This document shows positions 9,305-20,526 of a stretch of 55,024 nucleotides of DNA, one piece after another. The notes under the pieces were generated by a model. That model was not told the origin of the DNA. It was given only the letters and a program-made list of their open reading frames with translations, and did not search any database. Numbering within the stretch: position 1 is the stretch's first letter; every line of letters starts with the position of its first letter. The translations under genes were made by a program, and so were the position numbers. The stretch lies in contig CAMCOS010000013.1 in NCBI GenBank assembly GCA_945876565.1, positions 1 through 55,024 of the forward strand, given 5' to 3'. This DNA comes from Lautropia mirabilis (GTDB lineage: Bacteria; Pseudomonadota; Gammaproteobacteria; Burkholderiales; Burkholderiaceae_B).

Positions 9305-9709
9305 ATGCGTCACGGACACGGATTACGTAAGCTAAATCGTACGAGTAGCCATCGCTTAGCGATGTTTCGCAACATGGCAGTCGCGTTGTTGACCCACGAA
9401 GCGATCAAGACCACGCTGCCTAAGGCCAAGGAACTGCGCCGAGTCGTAGAGCCGCTGATTACACTTGGCAAGAACCCCACGCTGGCCAATAAGCGTTTGG
9501 CGTTTGCTCGCCTGCGTGATCGCGACGTCGTTGTTAAATTGTTTGCCGATATTGGCCCACGCTATGCGACCCGCAACGGTGGTTACACCCGCGTTCTGAA
9601 AATGGGTTTTCGTCAAGGCGACAATGCGCCAATGGCGTTTATGGAGTTAGTTGATCGCCCCGACTTTGATGGTACCGAGCAAGCATCCAAGGACTCGAGC
9701 CAGTCTTAA
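9305..9709 (+). CDS. rplQ: 50S ribosomal protein L17
   Basis: L17 lies near the peptide exit tunnel of the large subunit. The 134-residue product starts [20 protein letters not shown] and includes the family segment [14 protein letters not shown] and the C-terminal [14 protein letters not shown]. It is the last gene of the ribosomal cluster and is followed by a strong terminator. Confidence 0.98.
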   Translation: MRHGHGLRKLNRTSSHRLAMFRNMAVALLTHEAIKTTLPKAKELRRVVEPLITLGKNPTLANKRLAFARLRDRDVVVKLFADIGPRYATRNGGYTRVLKMGFRQGDNAPMAFMELVDRPDFDGTEQASKDSSQS

Positions 9710-9743
9710 GCTGGTTTGCTCGGACCTGGCCCGAGAACAAGAG

Positions 9744-9776
9744 CGGATCAGATTAGAGTCTGGTCCGTTTTTTTTT
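9744..9776 (+). terminator. Rho-independent terminator of the ribosomal cluster
   Basis: A 9-bp stem (CGGATCAGA at 9744-9752, TCTGGTCCG at 9759-9767, one G-U) with a 6-nt loop is followed by nine consecutive T residues. It lies 35 nt after the rplQ stop and closes the spc/alpha transcription unit. Confidence 0.92.
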
Positions 9777-9876
9777 GCGGGCCTAGAATGTGCGCACTCT
9801 TGAACAAAAAGCCGCTGGTTAGGGTCAAACGCGGCTAAGCCGATACAATTGAAGCCATTGATTCAGGGGATAACGC

Positions 9877-10233
9877 GTGGACCTAGCCGAGCGTGCGGCA
9901 CAGACTGCACCAGATCCGATACTTGTCGTCATTTTGAGTACGGCACCCGATGTTTTGTTGGCTAAACGAATTGCGCATGTGCTCGTAGAAGAAAAGCTTG
10001 CCGCTTGCGTACAGCTAACCCAGCCGTATTTGTCGATCTACGAATGGGGTGGTGAGGTCCAGGGTGGCGATGAAATCGGGATGATCATCAAGACAAGCAG
10101 AGCGGTTGCAAATGCGGCCATCGACCGTTTGGTGCAGCTGCACCCTTATGAAGTGCCTGAGGCGATTGTGGTGCCGGTGGTCGGTGGGCATGGTGATTAC
10201 CTGAACTGGGTCAGCAAACAAACACAGCGATGA
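9877..10233 (+). CDS. cutA: divalent-cation tolerance protein CutA
   Basis: CutA1 is a trimeric cytoplasmic protein linked to copper and other divalent-metal tolerance; its molecular role is still unclear. The 118-residue product has the family pattern LAACVQ, SIYEWGGEV, IKTS, LHPYEVPEAI and a final GGHGDYLNW. Translation starts at GTG 9877 behind CAGGGG. It overlaps dsbD by 4 nt (ATGA), so the two are translationally coupled, an arrangement common in proteobacteria. Confidence 0.93.
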   Translation: MDLAERAAQTAPDPILVVILSTAPDVLLAKRIAHVLVEEKLAACVQLTQPYLSIYEWGGEVQGGDEIGMIIKTSRAVANAAIDRLVQLHPYEVPEAIVVPVVGGHGDYLNWVSKQTQR

Positions 10234-12122
10234 CGGCAAAACGACTTTATCTCTGGTTTCTCATTTTAGTAGCGCTGCTCTTTGGTGTGGCAAACGGGTC
10301 GCTTGCACAGGATTTTCTTGCACCAGAAAAAGCCTTTGCCATGCAGGTCAGAATGGTCGATGGCCAGACACTGGCGGTGCGGTATGACATCGCCCCTAGG
10401 TACTACATGTATCAAGAGCGGTTTGAGTTTGAGCTGCCTAACGCGCCATTCGACATCCCTGCCATCACCTTGCCACCTGGCGAGGTCAAGTATGACCCCA
10501 CCTTTGAAAAGGACATGGCGCTTTATTACGAAAGCGTCGAGTTTGGTGTCACACTCCAGAGCTGGCCTGCCGAGCTTGACCCGGCTCCATTCACCCTGAT
10601 CGTGGTTAGCCAAGGTTGTGCTGAAGCTGGACTGTGCTACCCGCCCATGGACTCCGCAGTGCAACTGCTCTGGAATGGTTTGGGTTATCAGATCTTGCAT
10701 CAGCAGCCCATCGTGGATATCGATCGACCGTTGGTGTCTACGCAGGCAGCAAGCGGCGCTGCTGCAAGCCTAGGCAACAAATCTGAGGCGGCTTGGCAAG
10801 GCTTACTCAGTGGGGGTAGCGATACTGGTATCGCGAATGCCTTGGCTTCAAATGCCTTGTGGCAAATTGTCTTGCTATTTTTTGCGCTCGGTGCGCTGCT
10901 CGCGTTTACGCCTTGTGTTTTGCCGATGATTCCGATCTTGTCGGTGCTCATCGTTGGTCAGGGTAACGAGGTGTCGCGTTTGCGTGGCTTGGCGTTAGCG
11001 GCGGCTTATGTTCTAGGCATGTCAATCATTTACACCTTGCTAGGCGTGCTCGCGGGTATCAGTGGGGCTGGTTTAGCGGCCTGGCTACAAACACCTTGGG
11101 TCTTGTCAGTTTTTGCTCTGTTGCTGGTGCTCTTTGGGCTGGCCATGTTTGATGTGATCCAGATCGAAATGCCGCAGTCCGTTCAAACCAAGTTAAGCAG
11201 CACGGCGTCTGGTTTTAAAGGGGGCCGGATGTGGGCGGCATTGATCATGGGTGCGGTGTCGGCCATGATCGTTGGCCCCTGTGTTGCAGCGCCCTTGGCA
11301 GGCGCATTGCTTTATATATCCCAGTCAGGCGATTGGGTGCTTGGAGGCACGGCCTTGTTTGCCATGGCTTGGGGCATGGGCTTACCTTTGCTGCTTGTGG
11401 GCGCTTCAGCTGGTAGCTTACTGCCCAAGGCGGGCGCCTGGATGGATGGTGTCAAGGCATTTTTTGGGGTGTTGTTGTTCGCCACTGCCTGGTGGATGCT
11501 CTCACCGGTGTTACCCGACTGGATTCAAATTCTTGGATGGAGTTTGCTGGCGCTGCTTTCAGCCGTTTTGATTGGAGCCTTTGAGCGCCTGCCGAATGGG
11601 CCAGCGCTAGGACCCGCCATTCGTAAAACCATCGGGCTCATGCTGGCCTTGCTTGCTGTGATCTGGTTGATTGGTTTGGCCAGTGGCGGGCGCTCTTTAT
11701 TTCAACCCTTACAGCATTTGGCAGGCACAGGCACTAGGGCGCCAGTCAGCAGCGCGGTGTCCAAGCCAGCTTTTAAGTTGGTCGACAGTGTTGCTGAGCT
11801 TGAGCAGCAGCTGTCCAGTTCCACGCGCCCAGTCATGCTGGATTTTTATGCCGACTGGTGTGTGTCATGCAAAGAAATGGAGCTCTTTACCTTTTCTGAT
11901 CCAACCGTGGCCCAGAAAATGAATCAGATGCTGTTGCTAAAAGCAGACGTGACGGCAAACAATGCAAACGATCGGGCACTATTAAAGCGTTTTAGTCTTT
12001 TTGGGCCACCCGGGATTATCTTCTTTGAGGCGGGCGGCCGGGAAATCAAGGATATCCGAGTCGTTGGTTTTCAAGATGCCAAGCGGTTCGGTGCTGTCCT
12101 CGATCAGGTCTTAGCGCGTTAA
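10230..12122 (+). CDS. dsbD: thiol:disulfide interchange protein DsbD
   Basis: DsbD carries electrons from cytoplasmic thioredoxin across the inner membrane to periplasmic partners, including the cytochrome c maturation machinery. All three modules are present in 630 residues: a signal peptide (cut near residue 26), the periplasmic alpha domain with Cys130 and Cys136 (QGCAEAGLCYPP), the eight-helix membrane domain with Cys229 (TPCVLPM) and Cys351 (GPCVAAP), and a C-terminal thioredoxin domain with Cys544-Val-Ser-Cys547 in DFYADWCVSCKEM. Its location upstream of the resB-ccsA genes fits a role as reductant supplier for haem attachment. Confidence 0.96.
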   Translation: MTAKRLYLWFLILVALLFGVANGSLAQDFLAPEKAFAMQVRMVDGQTLAVRYDIAPRYYMYQERFEFELPNAPFDIPAITLPPGEVKYDPTFEKDMALYYESVEFGVTLQSWPAELDPAPFTLIVVSQGCAEAGLCYPPMDSAVQLLWNGLGYQILHQQPIVDIDRPLVSTQAASGAAASLGNKSEAAWQGLLSGGSDTGIANALASNALWQIVLLFFALGALLAFTPCVLPMIPILSVLIVGQGNEVSRLRGLALAAAYVLGMSIIYTLLGVLAGISGAGLAAWLQTPWVLSVFALLLVLFGLAMFDVIQIEMPQSVQTKLSSTASGFKGGRMWAALIMGAVSAMIVGPCVAAPLAGALLYISQSGDWVLGGTALFAMAWGMGLPLLLVGASAGSLLPKAGAWMDGVKAFFGVLLFATAWWMLSPVLPDWIQILGWSLLALLSAVLIGAFERLPNGPALGPAIRKTIGLMLALLAVIWLIGLASGGRSLFQPLQHLAGTGTRAPVSSAVSKPAFKLVDSVAELEQQLSSSTRPVMLDFYADWCVSCKEMELFTFSDPTVAQKMNQMLLLKADVTANNANDRALLKRFSLFGPPGIIFFEAGGREIKDIRVVGFQDAKRFGAVLDQVLAR

Positions 12123-12131
12123 GCCACTTAT

Positions 12132-13319
12132 ATGAATTCATCCCCAGCAGGCTTGGCATCCAAGCGAGTCATCTTGTTGCTGGCAACAGCCGCATTTAGC
12201 AGCACCAGTGCGTTTCGCGTGCTCGATCCGGCATTGCCGCAGTTAAGTCAAGAGTTTGGGGTGACCACCGGGCAGGCGGCCAAAGTCGTGACTTGGTTCG
12301 TGTTTGCATATGGCGTGATGCAGTTCTTTTATGGGCCACTCGGAGATCGCTTTGGCAAGTTCCGCACGCTTGCATTTGCCACGTTGGCTTGTGCCGTCGG
12401 CAATCTGATGGCAGCGATGGTTACCTCGTTTGAATGGTTATTGCTTGCACGGGCCATGTCTGGCGCAACGGCTGCAGCGATTGTGCCGCTGTCGATGGCT
12501 TGGATAGGCGACCATGTGCCGTATGACCACAGGCAAGTCACATTGGCTCAGTTCATGACGGGAACAATCTTGGGTATGTCGGCTGGCTTGGTCATTGGAG
12601 GAGCCTTGACGGACACTTTTGGCTGGCGCTGGTCGTTTGTGTGCCTGGCGCTGCTTTACACGGTTGTTGGCATTTGGTTGCTCAAACAATTGAAGTATGT
12701 GCCTGAAGCCGAGCCAAGCGCTGGCAGCCTGAGGCTTGTGGCACCGATCGCCACAGTTTTTTCTCAACCATGGGCAAGAATCGTTCTGCTAGTCGTACTG
12801 ATTGAGGGGGCATTGGTGTTTGGCGGCTTGTCGTTTGTGCCGGCTTTCCTGCAGCACGCATTGGGCGTGAGCTCGACGGCTGCGGGCCTAGTGACCGCGT
12901 TTTTTGGGCTCGGTGCCATGCTCTATGTATTTCGCGCCAAGTGGCTGGTCGCTAGGTTCGGCGAGACCAAGTTAACGTTTGCCGGCGGCTGGGTGCTCGG
13001 CGCCTGTTATTTGCTTTTTCTAATCGCTCCACATTGGTCTTGGGCAATTGCAGCGAGCGTGTTTTTTGGACTCGGGTACTACTTACTGCACGCCGTGCTG
13101 CAGACCAATGCCACCCAGATGGTGCCTAGTGTCCGCGGTACTGCAGTTTCTTTGTTTGCCTCTTTCTTATTTACCGGGCAAGCGCTTGGGGTTGCCGCAG
13201 GATCTTGGCTGGTCGATACGGTCGGCATTGGCTGGGTGCTGGTGGGCGCGGGTGCGGCTTTGCCATTGCTGGGCATGGCGTTTAGCCATGCCATTGCAAC
13301 CAGAAGGCCGCCGGCTTAG
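12132..13319 (+). CDS. MFS transporter
   Basis: This is a 395-residue major facilitator superfamily protein with about twelve membrane helices. The loop 2-3 motif GPLGDRFGKFRT is a clear motif A of the drug:H+ antiporter type, and helix 5 carries GMSAGLVIGGALTDTFGWRW. The N-terminal RVLDPALPQLSQEFGV segment is shared by a group of proteobacterial efflux-type MFS proteins. It starts 10 nt after dsbD and is convergent with hemB. The substrate cannot be told from sequence. Confidence 0.88.
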   Translation: MNSSPAGLASKRVILLLATAAFSSTSAFRVLDPALPQLSQEFGVTTGQAAKVVTWFVFAYGVMQFFYGPLGDRFGKFRTLAFATLACAVGNLMAAMVTSFEWLLLARAMSGATAAAIVPLSMAWIGDHVPYDHRQVTLAQFMTGTILGMSAGLVIGGALTDTFGWRWSFVCLALLYTVVGIWLLKQLKYVPEAEPSAGSLRLVAPIATVFSQPWARIVLLVVLIEGALVFGGLSFVPAFLQHALGVSSTAAGLVTAFFGLGAMLYVFRAKWLVARFGETKLTFAGGWVLGACYLLFLIAPHWSWAIAASVFFGLGYYLLHAVLQTNATQMVPSVRGTAVSLFASFLFTGQALGVAAGSWLVDTVGIGWVLVGAGAALPLLGMAFSHAIATRRPPA

Positions 13320-13332
13320 GTGATGCGTCCAA

Positions 13333-14978
<1,646 letters not shown>

Positions 14979-15011
14979 GATAGGTCAAACATTTAAGGTA
15001 ATTTGCTATTG

Positions 15012-15017
15012 TATAAT
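15012..15017 (+). promoter_or_regulatory. candidate -10 element for the cytochrome c-resB-ccsA unit
   Basis: A perfect TATAAT lies 41 nt upstream of the cytochrome c start in the divergent engB intergenic region. No good -35 is found at 16-18 nt, so the promoter would be activator-dependent or weak. This is a candidate only. Confidence 0.4.
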
Positions 15018-15058
15018 CAGACTGTTCGCCACAGGCGAGATCGTTCTGAGGTCCCTAA

Positions 15059-15757
15059 ATGAAACGTGTGTTGATGCGCAGCTTGGTAGCTAGCAGCTTG
15101 GTATTTGGTTCGTCCTTGTTTGGTATGGTGCATGCCGCCGAAGTTCCGGTCGGACCAATCATGCCAGATGTCAAAGTAGGCGAAAAGCTATACAACGAAG
15201 GTGACCCCGCGCGCGGGATCGTCTCCTGCATCTCCTGTCATGGCGCCGCTGGCAATAGCGAAATTCCGGTTAATCCCAATTTGGCTGCTCAGCCCCATGA
15301 GTACATCTACAAGCAACTGACTGAGTTTCAGCCCAAAGAAGACGGCATGGCGCCTCGCCGTGGTCCGGATGGCGCGCCTTCTGTCATGACGGGTTTGTCC
15401 ACTCCTTTGACGATTGCTGATATGCGCAATCTCGCGCTTTATATTGCAGAGCAGCAATTAACAAAACCCGCTGCGGCGAGCAGTGAGGAACTGGCAGCGC
15501 GTGGCGAGGAAATCTGGCGCGGTGGCATTCGAGAGACAAATTTACCTGCTTGCGCGGCCTGTCACGGCGCCAAGGGCGAGGGCATTCCGGCTCAATACCC
15601 CCGCTTGTCGGGGCAGTTTGCGCCGTATTTGGAAGCACAGCTGCTACTGTTTCGCGCTGGGCACCGGGCCAACAATCAGATGATGACCCAAATTGCTGCC
15701 CGGATGTCGGATGCAGATATCAAAGCAGTTGCTGACTATGCAGCTGGGTTGAGGTGA
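15059..15757 (+). CDS. dihaem cytochrome c (c4 type)
   Basis: This is an exported 232-residue protein with two class I cytochrome c domains. A signal peptide ends near VHAAEV (residue 26). Haem-binding motifs are Cys57-Ile-Ser-Cys60-His61 and Cys165-Ala-Ala-Cys168-His169. The size and tandem arrangement match cytochrome c4, an electron donor to terminal oxidases in proteobacteria. It directly precedes resB and ccsA, which attach its haems, an arrangement common in Burkholderiales. Confidence 0.92.
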   Translation: MKRVLMRSLVASSLVFGSSLFGMVHAAEVPVGPIMPDVKVGEKLYNEGDPARGIVSCISCHGAAGNSEIPVNPNLAAQPHEYIYKQLTEFQPKEDGMAPRRGPDGAPSVMTGLSTPLTIADMRNLALYIAEQQLTKPAAASSEELAARGEEIWRGGIRETNLPACAACHGAKGEGIPAQYPRLSGQFAPYLEAQLLLFRAGHRANNQMMTQIAARMSDADIKAVADYAAGLR

Positions 15758-15761
15758 ACGT

Positions 15762-15787
15762 GACCGACATTAATTTATTTGTCGGTC
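15762..15787 (+). other. hairpin between cytochrome c gene and resB
   Basis: A perfect 8-bp inverted repeat (GACCGACA at 15762-15769, TGTCGGTC at 15780-15787) with a 10-nt AT-rich loop begins 5 nt after the cytochrome c stop. A second, shorter bulged hairpin follows at about 15786-15804. No T tract follows. It may stabilise the cytochrome mRNA against 3' decay. Confidence 0.45.
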
Positions 15788-15861
15788 GCGGGAACTGAGT
15801 TCGCGTTGACACCGTCAAATTAGGGGCTAATTAAGCCTCTACTTAATTGAGGGTAGTGACA

Positions 15862-17937
15862 GTGTCGCAGAACAGTCAGTTGACCGCCAGTCCATCAGCG
15901 ACTCGGATTTCGATCTCCGCGCTAATCGAGCTTCTGGGCTCGATGCGTTTCGCCATCAGCTTGCTTGTCATCATCTGTGTTGCCAGCGTTATTGGCACTG
16001 TTATCCCACAGAACCGCCCAGAGAACTCTTACATTGATCAATTCGGACCGTTTTGGTTTGAGGTCTTACAAAAGTTTTCTGTTTGGCAAATTTATAACAG
16101 CACCTGGTTTTTGGTCATCATGACGTTTTTGGTGATCTCAACCAGTATCTGTCTCATACGCAACACCCCCAAAATGCTTCGCGAGATGCGCACCTTCCGT
16201 GAGCATGTCCGTGGGTCGAGTTTGCGTGCCTTCCCTCACAAGGTCGAGTTTGCGACCGAGCGTGGTTTGGTTGACAGTGATGGGGCCATCAAAGCGTGGC
16301 TCAAGGAACAGGGCTACGCCTATAAGGTGCGCGAAGAAGAAAATGGCGTCATGATTGCGGCTAAGCGTGGCAGCGGCAACCGGTTTGGATATATCGCCGC
16401 ACATGCCTCGATTGTCATGATTTGTGTTGGTGGACTGCTCGACAGTGAACTGCCGGTTCGGATGCAGGTTTGGATGTTTGGCAAAGCACCGGTTGTAGAC
16501 AACATGCTGATTGCAGACGTCCCCGCATCTGGACGGTTGGCGCTAGATAACCCGAGCTTTCGTGCCAATCTGTTCGTGCCCGAAGGCGGCACGCGTAATA
16601 ACGCCGTGGTGACTGTCGGTGATGGCGCGCTTGTCCAACCGCTGCCATTTGAAATAAAGCTCAATAAGTTCATCGTTGATTACTACTCAACGGGGATGCC
16701 TAGTCGGTTTGCCAGTGAAGTTACTGTCACAGACCCCGAAACGGGCAGTACCTTTGACCGAACGATCGAGGTAAATGAGCCCCTCAGATACAAAGGTGTA
16801 ACGGTTTATCAGTCTAGTTTCGATGATGGCGGCAGCAACATTGATATGTTGGCCTTCCCTTTAAGCGGTGCCGCACCAGGCCCATTTGAGTTCTCTAAGC
16901 GGGTGGGTGAAGGAATGCTCTTGCCAGTGGGCAATACCGGTCGCGAGATCAAGCTGGAGATTACGGGTCTGCGACCTATCAACGTCGAGGATCTAACGGA
17001 TGGGGTTCCTGAGAAGGTTTCGGTCATCGAACACGTGGCAGCGGTGACTGGGAGTGCCACGAGCAAGCGAGACAAAAATCTTCAGAATCTGGGCCCTAGT
17101 GTTGAGTACCGGATAATTGATGACAGTGGTCAAGCCCAGCGATTCCACAACTACATGCTTCCGGTGGAACTCGAGGGTGACCGTTTGATCCTGGCAGGGG
17201 TTGCCATGGATAACTCGGACAACTACCGCTATTTGCGTATTCCGGCCGACGAGTCTGCTTCCGCTTTGGAATTCATGAACTTGCGCGCGGCGCTCGCAGA
17301 CCCAGAAACTCGCAACGAAGCCGCTAAGCGATTTGCGCAGAATAATGTGCCCCCTGGTATAGATAGCGCTGCACTGCAAATCTCGGCACAAAGAGCGCTT
17401 GAGACATTTTCCAACGGCGGGCTTGAGGCACTGTCGCGCTTTCTGGAAGCCAGCGTTCCACAGCAAGAGCAGGCACGCGCAGCTGATGTGATCGTTCGTT
17501 TGCTAGGCTCCTCCGTGAGTGAGCTGCGTGGCATTGCGCGTGAGCGCGCTGGACTGGCGCCCATAGATCCGGCTGCACCAGAGAACGTGCGCTGGGTACA
17601 ACTGGCAGTGGCCTCATTGTCGGACTTAAGCTTCTATCCAGCTCCGGTCTTGTTTTCCATGAAGTCGTTCGATCTGGTTCAGGCGAGCGTCTTTCAGGTC
17701 AGCCGTGCACCTGGCATGCTAACGGTCTATTTAGGCTGTCTTTTGCTAACCATGGGAATATTTGCGATGTTCTATGTGCGAGACCGTCGCATTTGGGTCT
17801 GGCTCAAGCGTGAGCCTGGTGAGCAGAGTACACAAGTGCTCGCTGCCATGACTTCACAGAAACGCACTTTGGATTTCAATCGTGAGTTTGAACGGTTTAA
17901 GCAGGCACTTAGCCGGCTAGACATGAGAAAGGAGTGA
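15862..17937 (+). CDS. resB: cytochrome c biogenesis protein ResB
   Basis: ResB (Ccs1) is half of the System II cytochrome c synthase, which exports haem and attaches it to CxxCH motifs in the periplasm. The product is about 691 residues. It has N-terminal membrane helices (LGSMRFAISLLVIICVASVIGTVIP near residue 25 read as one helix), a large periplasmic domain in the middle, and a final membrane helix near residue 610. I chose GTG 15862 because GAGGG lies eight bases upstream; the TTG at 15847 would add five residues. ccsA follows after 4 nt. Confidence 0.94.
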   Translation: MSQNSQLTASPSATRISISALIELLGSMRFAISLLVIICVASVIGTVIPQNRPENSYIDQFGPFWFEVLQKFSVWQIYNSTWFLVIMTFLVISTSICLIRNTPKMLREMRTFREHVRGSSLRAFPHKVEFATERGLVDSDGAIKAWLKEQGYAYKVREEENGVMIAAKRGSGNRFGYIAAHASIVMICVGGLLDSELPVRMQVWMFGKAPVVDNMLIADVPASGRLALDNPSFRANLFVPEGGTRNNAVVTVGDGALVQPLPFEIKLNKFIVDYYSTGMPSRFASEVTVTDPETGSTFDRTIEVNEPLRYKGVTVYQSSFDDGGSNIDMLAFPLSGAAPGPFEFSKRVGEGMLLPVGNTGREIKLEITGLRPINVEDLTDGVPEKVSVIEHVAAVTGSATSKRDKNLQNLGPSVEYRIIDDSGQAQRFHNYMLPVELEGDRLILAGVAMDNSDNYRYLRIPADESASALEFMNLRAALADPETRNEAAKRFAQNNVPPGIDSAALQISAQRALETFSNGGLEALSRFLEASVPQQEQARAADVIVRLLGSSVSELRGIARERAGLAPIDPAAPENVRWVQLAVASLSDLSFYPAPVLFSMKSFDLVQASVFQVSRAPGMLTVYLGCLLLTMGIFAMFYVRDRRIWVWLKREPGEQSTQVLAAMTSQKRTLDFNREFERFKQALSRLDMRKE

Positions 17938-17941
17938 CGAC

Positions 17942-19273
17942 ATGGCTCAAACCATCACTGCAGAGCGTGCCGCTTGGGAGGATTTGACCGAGTCCGGTGA
18001 TGGGCGAATGCTGCGTGGCAGGCCCGACTGGACAGACTTGCTGTTTTTTGTCGTTCTTTCAGCAGGTGCGGCTTATGCCTTGACCACCTACAGCGAATCC
18101 ATGGATATCTATGAGAAATGGATTCTGGTCGGCACAGTTCCTTTTATGGTCTGGCTGGGCTGGTTGTGGCGCCCGCTGCGCACTTACATGGTCATTAGCG
18201 GACTGACGGCATTGTTTGCCATTTGGCTTTATGACGGCAACCTCGCTAACGCTGAACAGAACTTTTTCCTGAAGTATTTCTTCTCATCCCAATCAGCCAT
18301 CTTGTGGATGTGCATGCTTTTTTTGCTTGCGACGATTTGTTACTGGATCGGTTTTGTCAGTAACACCGCTGCGTGGCTTGGAACCGTTCTCTCTTGGAGT
18401 GCGGTGTATGCAGGCTCAGTCGGGTTATTGGTTCGCTGGCGAGAGGGTCACTTGCTTGGCCCTGACTTGGGCCATATTCCCGTCAGTAACCTCTATGAAG
18501 TGTTTGTCCTCTTTGCGGTGATCACGGCGCTTTTTTATCTTTATTACGAGCGTCGCTACGCGACTCGCGCACTCGGTGGTTTTGTGATGCTAGTGGTTAC
18601 CTCCATCGTCGTGTTCTTGCTGTGGTACTCATTTACGCGTGAGGCTTACGAGATTCAGCCATTAGTGCCCGCCCTCAAAAGTTGGTGGATGAAATTGCAT
18701 GTGCCAACCAATTTTATTGGTTACGGTACGTTTTCTTTGGCTGCCATGGTTGGTTTTGCCTATCTTGTCAAGGAAAATGGTGAAACCAAGTCCTATAAAA
18801 AGCTGTTGCCGTTGTTTGTTTTGGGTGTCTTGCTAGCGGCCGAGCCTATGGTGTTCAGCACAGAAGGCTTGTCGGCGACTTGGATGTTGTATTTTGGGAT
18901 TGGTGCTGTCTTGGTGGGCACTATCCTCGCGTTTCGCCGGCCCATCGCCCAAAAGCTTCCCAAGCTCGAAGTGCTTGATGACATCATGTATCGGGCCATT
19001 GCCATTGGGTTTGCATTTTTTACAGTGGCGACGATCCTCGGTGCTCTTTGGGCAGCTGACGCGTGGGGTGCATACTGGCAGTGGGACCCGAAAGAGACTT
19101 GGGCCTTGATTGTGTGGCTTAATTACGCTGCTTGGTTGCACCTGCGAATGATGAAGGGCATGCGTGGCACGCTCGCTGCCTACTGGGCATTGGTTGGTTT
19201 ATTGATTACGGGCTTTGCCTTCCTGGGCGTGAACATGTTTTTGTCTGGGTTGCATTCCTACGGTGAACTCTGA
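17942..19273 (+). CDS. ccsA: c-type cytochrome biogenesis protein CcsA/CcsB (ResC)
   Basis: This is the haem-handling partner of ResB. The 443-residue polytopic membrane protein has the tryptophan-rich haem motif GAYWQWDPKETWALIVW near residue 378 and conserved histidines on flanking loops (KLHVPTNFIGY and a C-terminal GLHSYG). It is translationally close to resB. With resB and dsbD it completes a System II pathway; no System I ccm genes are seen in this window. Confidence 0.95.
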   Translation: MAQTITAERAAWEDLTESGDGRMLRGRPDWTDLLFFVVLSAGAAYALTTYSESMDIYEKWILVGTVPFMVWLGWLWRPLRTYMVISGLTALFAIWLYDGNLANAEQNFFLKYFFSSQSAILWMCMLFLLATICYWIGFVSNTAAWLGTVLSWSAVYAGSVGLLVRWREGHLLGPDLGHIPVSNLYEVFVLFAVITALFYLYYERRYATRALGGFVMLVVTSIVVFLLWYSFTREAYEIQPLVPALKSWWMKLHVPTNFIGYGTFSLAAMVGFAYLVKENGETKSYKKLLPLFVLGVLLAAEPMVFSTEGLSATWMLYFGIGAVLVGTILAFRRPIAQKLPKLEVLDDIMYRAIAIGFAFFTVATILGALWAADAWGAYWQWDPKETWALIVWLNYAAWLHLRMMKGMRGTLAAYWALVGLLITGFAFLGVNMFLSGLHSYGEL

Positions 19274-19288
19274 CGCTAGATTATTGAT

Positions 19289-20494
19289 GTGAAACAGCCC
19301 GCTGGCGCCTGGATTATCCTGGTTGCAACACTGACGGTCCAAGCGCTGGTGGCGATGGTACTGATCACCCTGCCGGTTGTGGCGCCTGTGGTGAGTCAAG
19401 CCACTGGCATACCGACAACCTATGTCGGCGTTTACGTGGCAGCAGTCTATCTGGCTGCCATGTTCGGTAGTGTGCTCGGTGGGTCGTTTGTCAAACGCTG
19501 GGGTGCATTGCGCCTGAGCCAGATCAGTTTGTTACTGACTTGCATCGGCTTGTTACTTTGTGCAATTCCGTACACGCCCGCCATTTTGCTCGGGGCATTG
19601 GTTATCGGTATTGGCTATGGCCCTGTCACCCCGGCGAGCTCGCATCTGTTGATCAAGACCACCCCGCCTGAAAAGTTGTCGCTGGTTTTCTCGATTAAAC
19701 AAACCGGCGTGCCAGTTGGGGGCATGCTGGCAGGTCTGCTCGTGCCATCCATGGAGATGTTGATGGGCTGGCAAGCGGCGTTTGCAGCGGTTGCCGCCAT
19801 GTGTCTGGCCTGCGCGATCGCGATCAATCCCTTGCGCGCGACTCTTGATGATGACCGTGACCCTAGTGTCCGACCTTCGCTGCTCAAGAGTCTGGTTGAC
19901 CCGATCCGCTTAGTGCTTAAGCAGCCCTCCTTGCGTGTGTTGGCCGCGGTCTCATTCATGTTCTCGATTGCACAGCTGTCGCTTATCACGTACCTGGTGA
20001 CCTTCCTGTACGAGGATCTTGGGTGGGATTTGATTGCTGCCGGTTTGGCTTTGACCGTGGCGCAGGCTGCAGGTGTTGGCGGTCGAATTTTGTGGGGATG
20101 GGTCGCGGACAACTGGCTGGGATCGGGCTACATGTTGATCTGTCTTGCTGTGTTGCTGTTCGGAGCTGCCGCCATGGTGCCATTTTTGACTGAACATACT
20201 TCCCTGCTTTGGCTCTATCTTATGCTCATGGTACTTGGTGGCACCGCCATCGGCTGGAATGGCGTTTACCTTGCCGAGGTTGCTCGCCAGGCGCCGGTTG
20301 GTCAAACCGGCATGGCAACGGGCGGCACGCTGGGGTTCACGTTCTTTGGGGTGCTGTGCGGGCCACCGCTCTTTGGTGTGGCAGCCGCCCGTGTTGGTAG
20401 TTACGGCAACGCTTATGCATTACTCATGATTCCAGCACTGATCATCGCGGTTTTATTGTGGATCAGTCGACATCGTTTCATGCCACAGCGATAA
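19289..20494 (+). CDS. MFS transporter
   Basis: This 401-residue major facilitator protein has about twelve helices. The loop 2-3 region GSVLGGSFVKRWGALRLSQ departs from the classical motif A, and the central VFSIKQTGVPVGGMLAG block resembles the CynX/NimT-like group. The apparent start is GTG 19289, 15 nt after ccsA, with no clear ribosome-binding site. It is convergent with lysA. The substrate is unknown. Confidence 0.85.
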   Translation: MKQPAGAWIILVATLTVQALVAMVLITLPVVAPVVSQATGIPTTYVGVYVAAVYLAAMFGSVLGGSFVKRWGALRLSQISLLLTCIGLLLCAIPYTPAILLGALVIGIGYGPVTPASSHLLIKTTPPEKLSLVFSIKQTGVPVGGMLAGLLVPSMEMLMGWQAAFAAVAAMCLACAIAINPLRATLDDDRDPSVRPSLLKSLVDPIRLVLKQPSLRVLAAVSFMFSIAQLSLITYLVTFLYEDLGWDLIAAGLALTVAQAAGVGGRILWGWVADNWLGSGYMLICLAVLLFGAAAMVPFLTEHTSLLWLYLMLMVLGGTAIGWNGVYLAEVARQAPVGQTGMATGGTLGFTFFGVLCGPPLFGVAAARVGSYGNAYALLMIPALIIAVLLWISRHRFMPQR

Positions 20495-20526
20495 AGCTTG
20501 GTGACGCTTGTGACGCAGGCTGAACC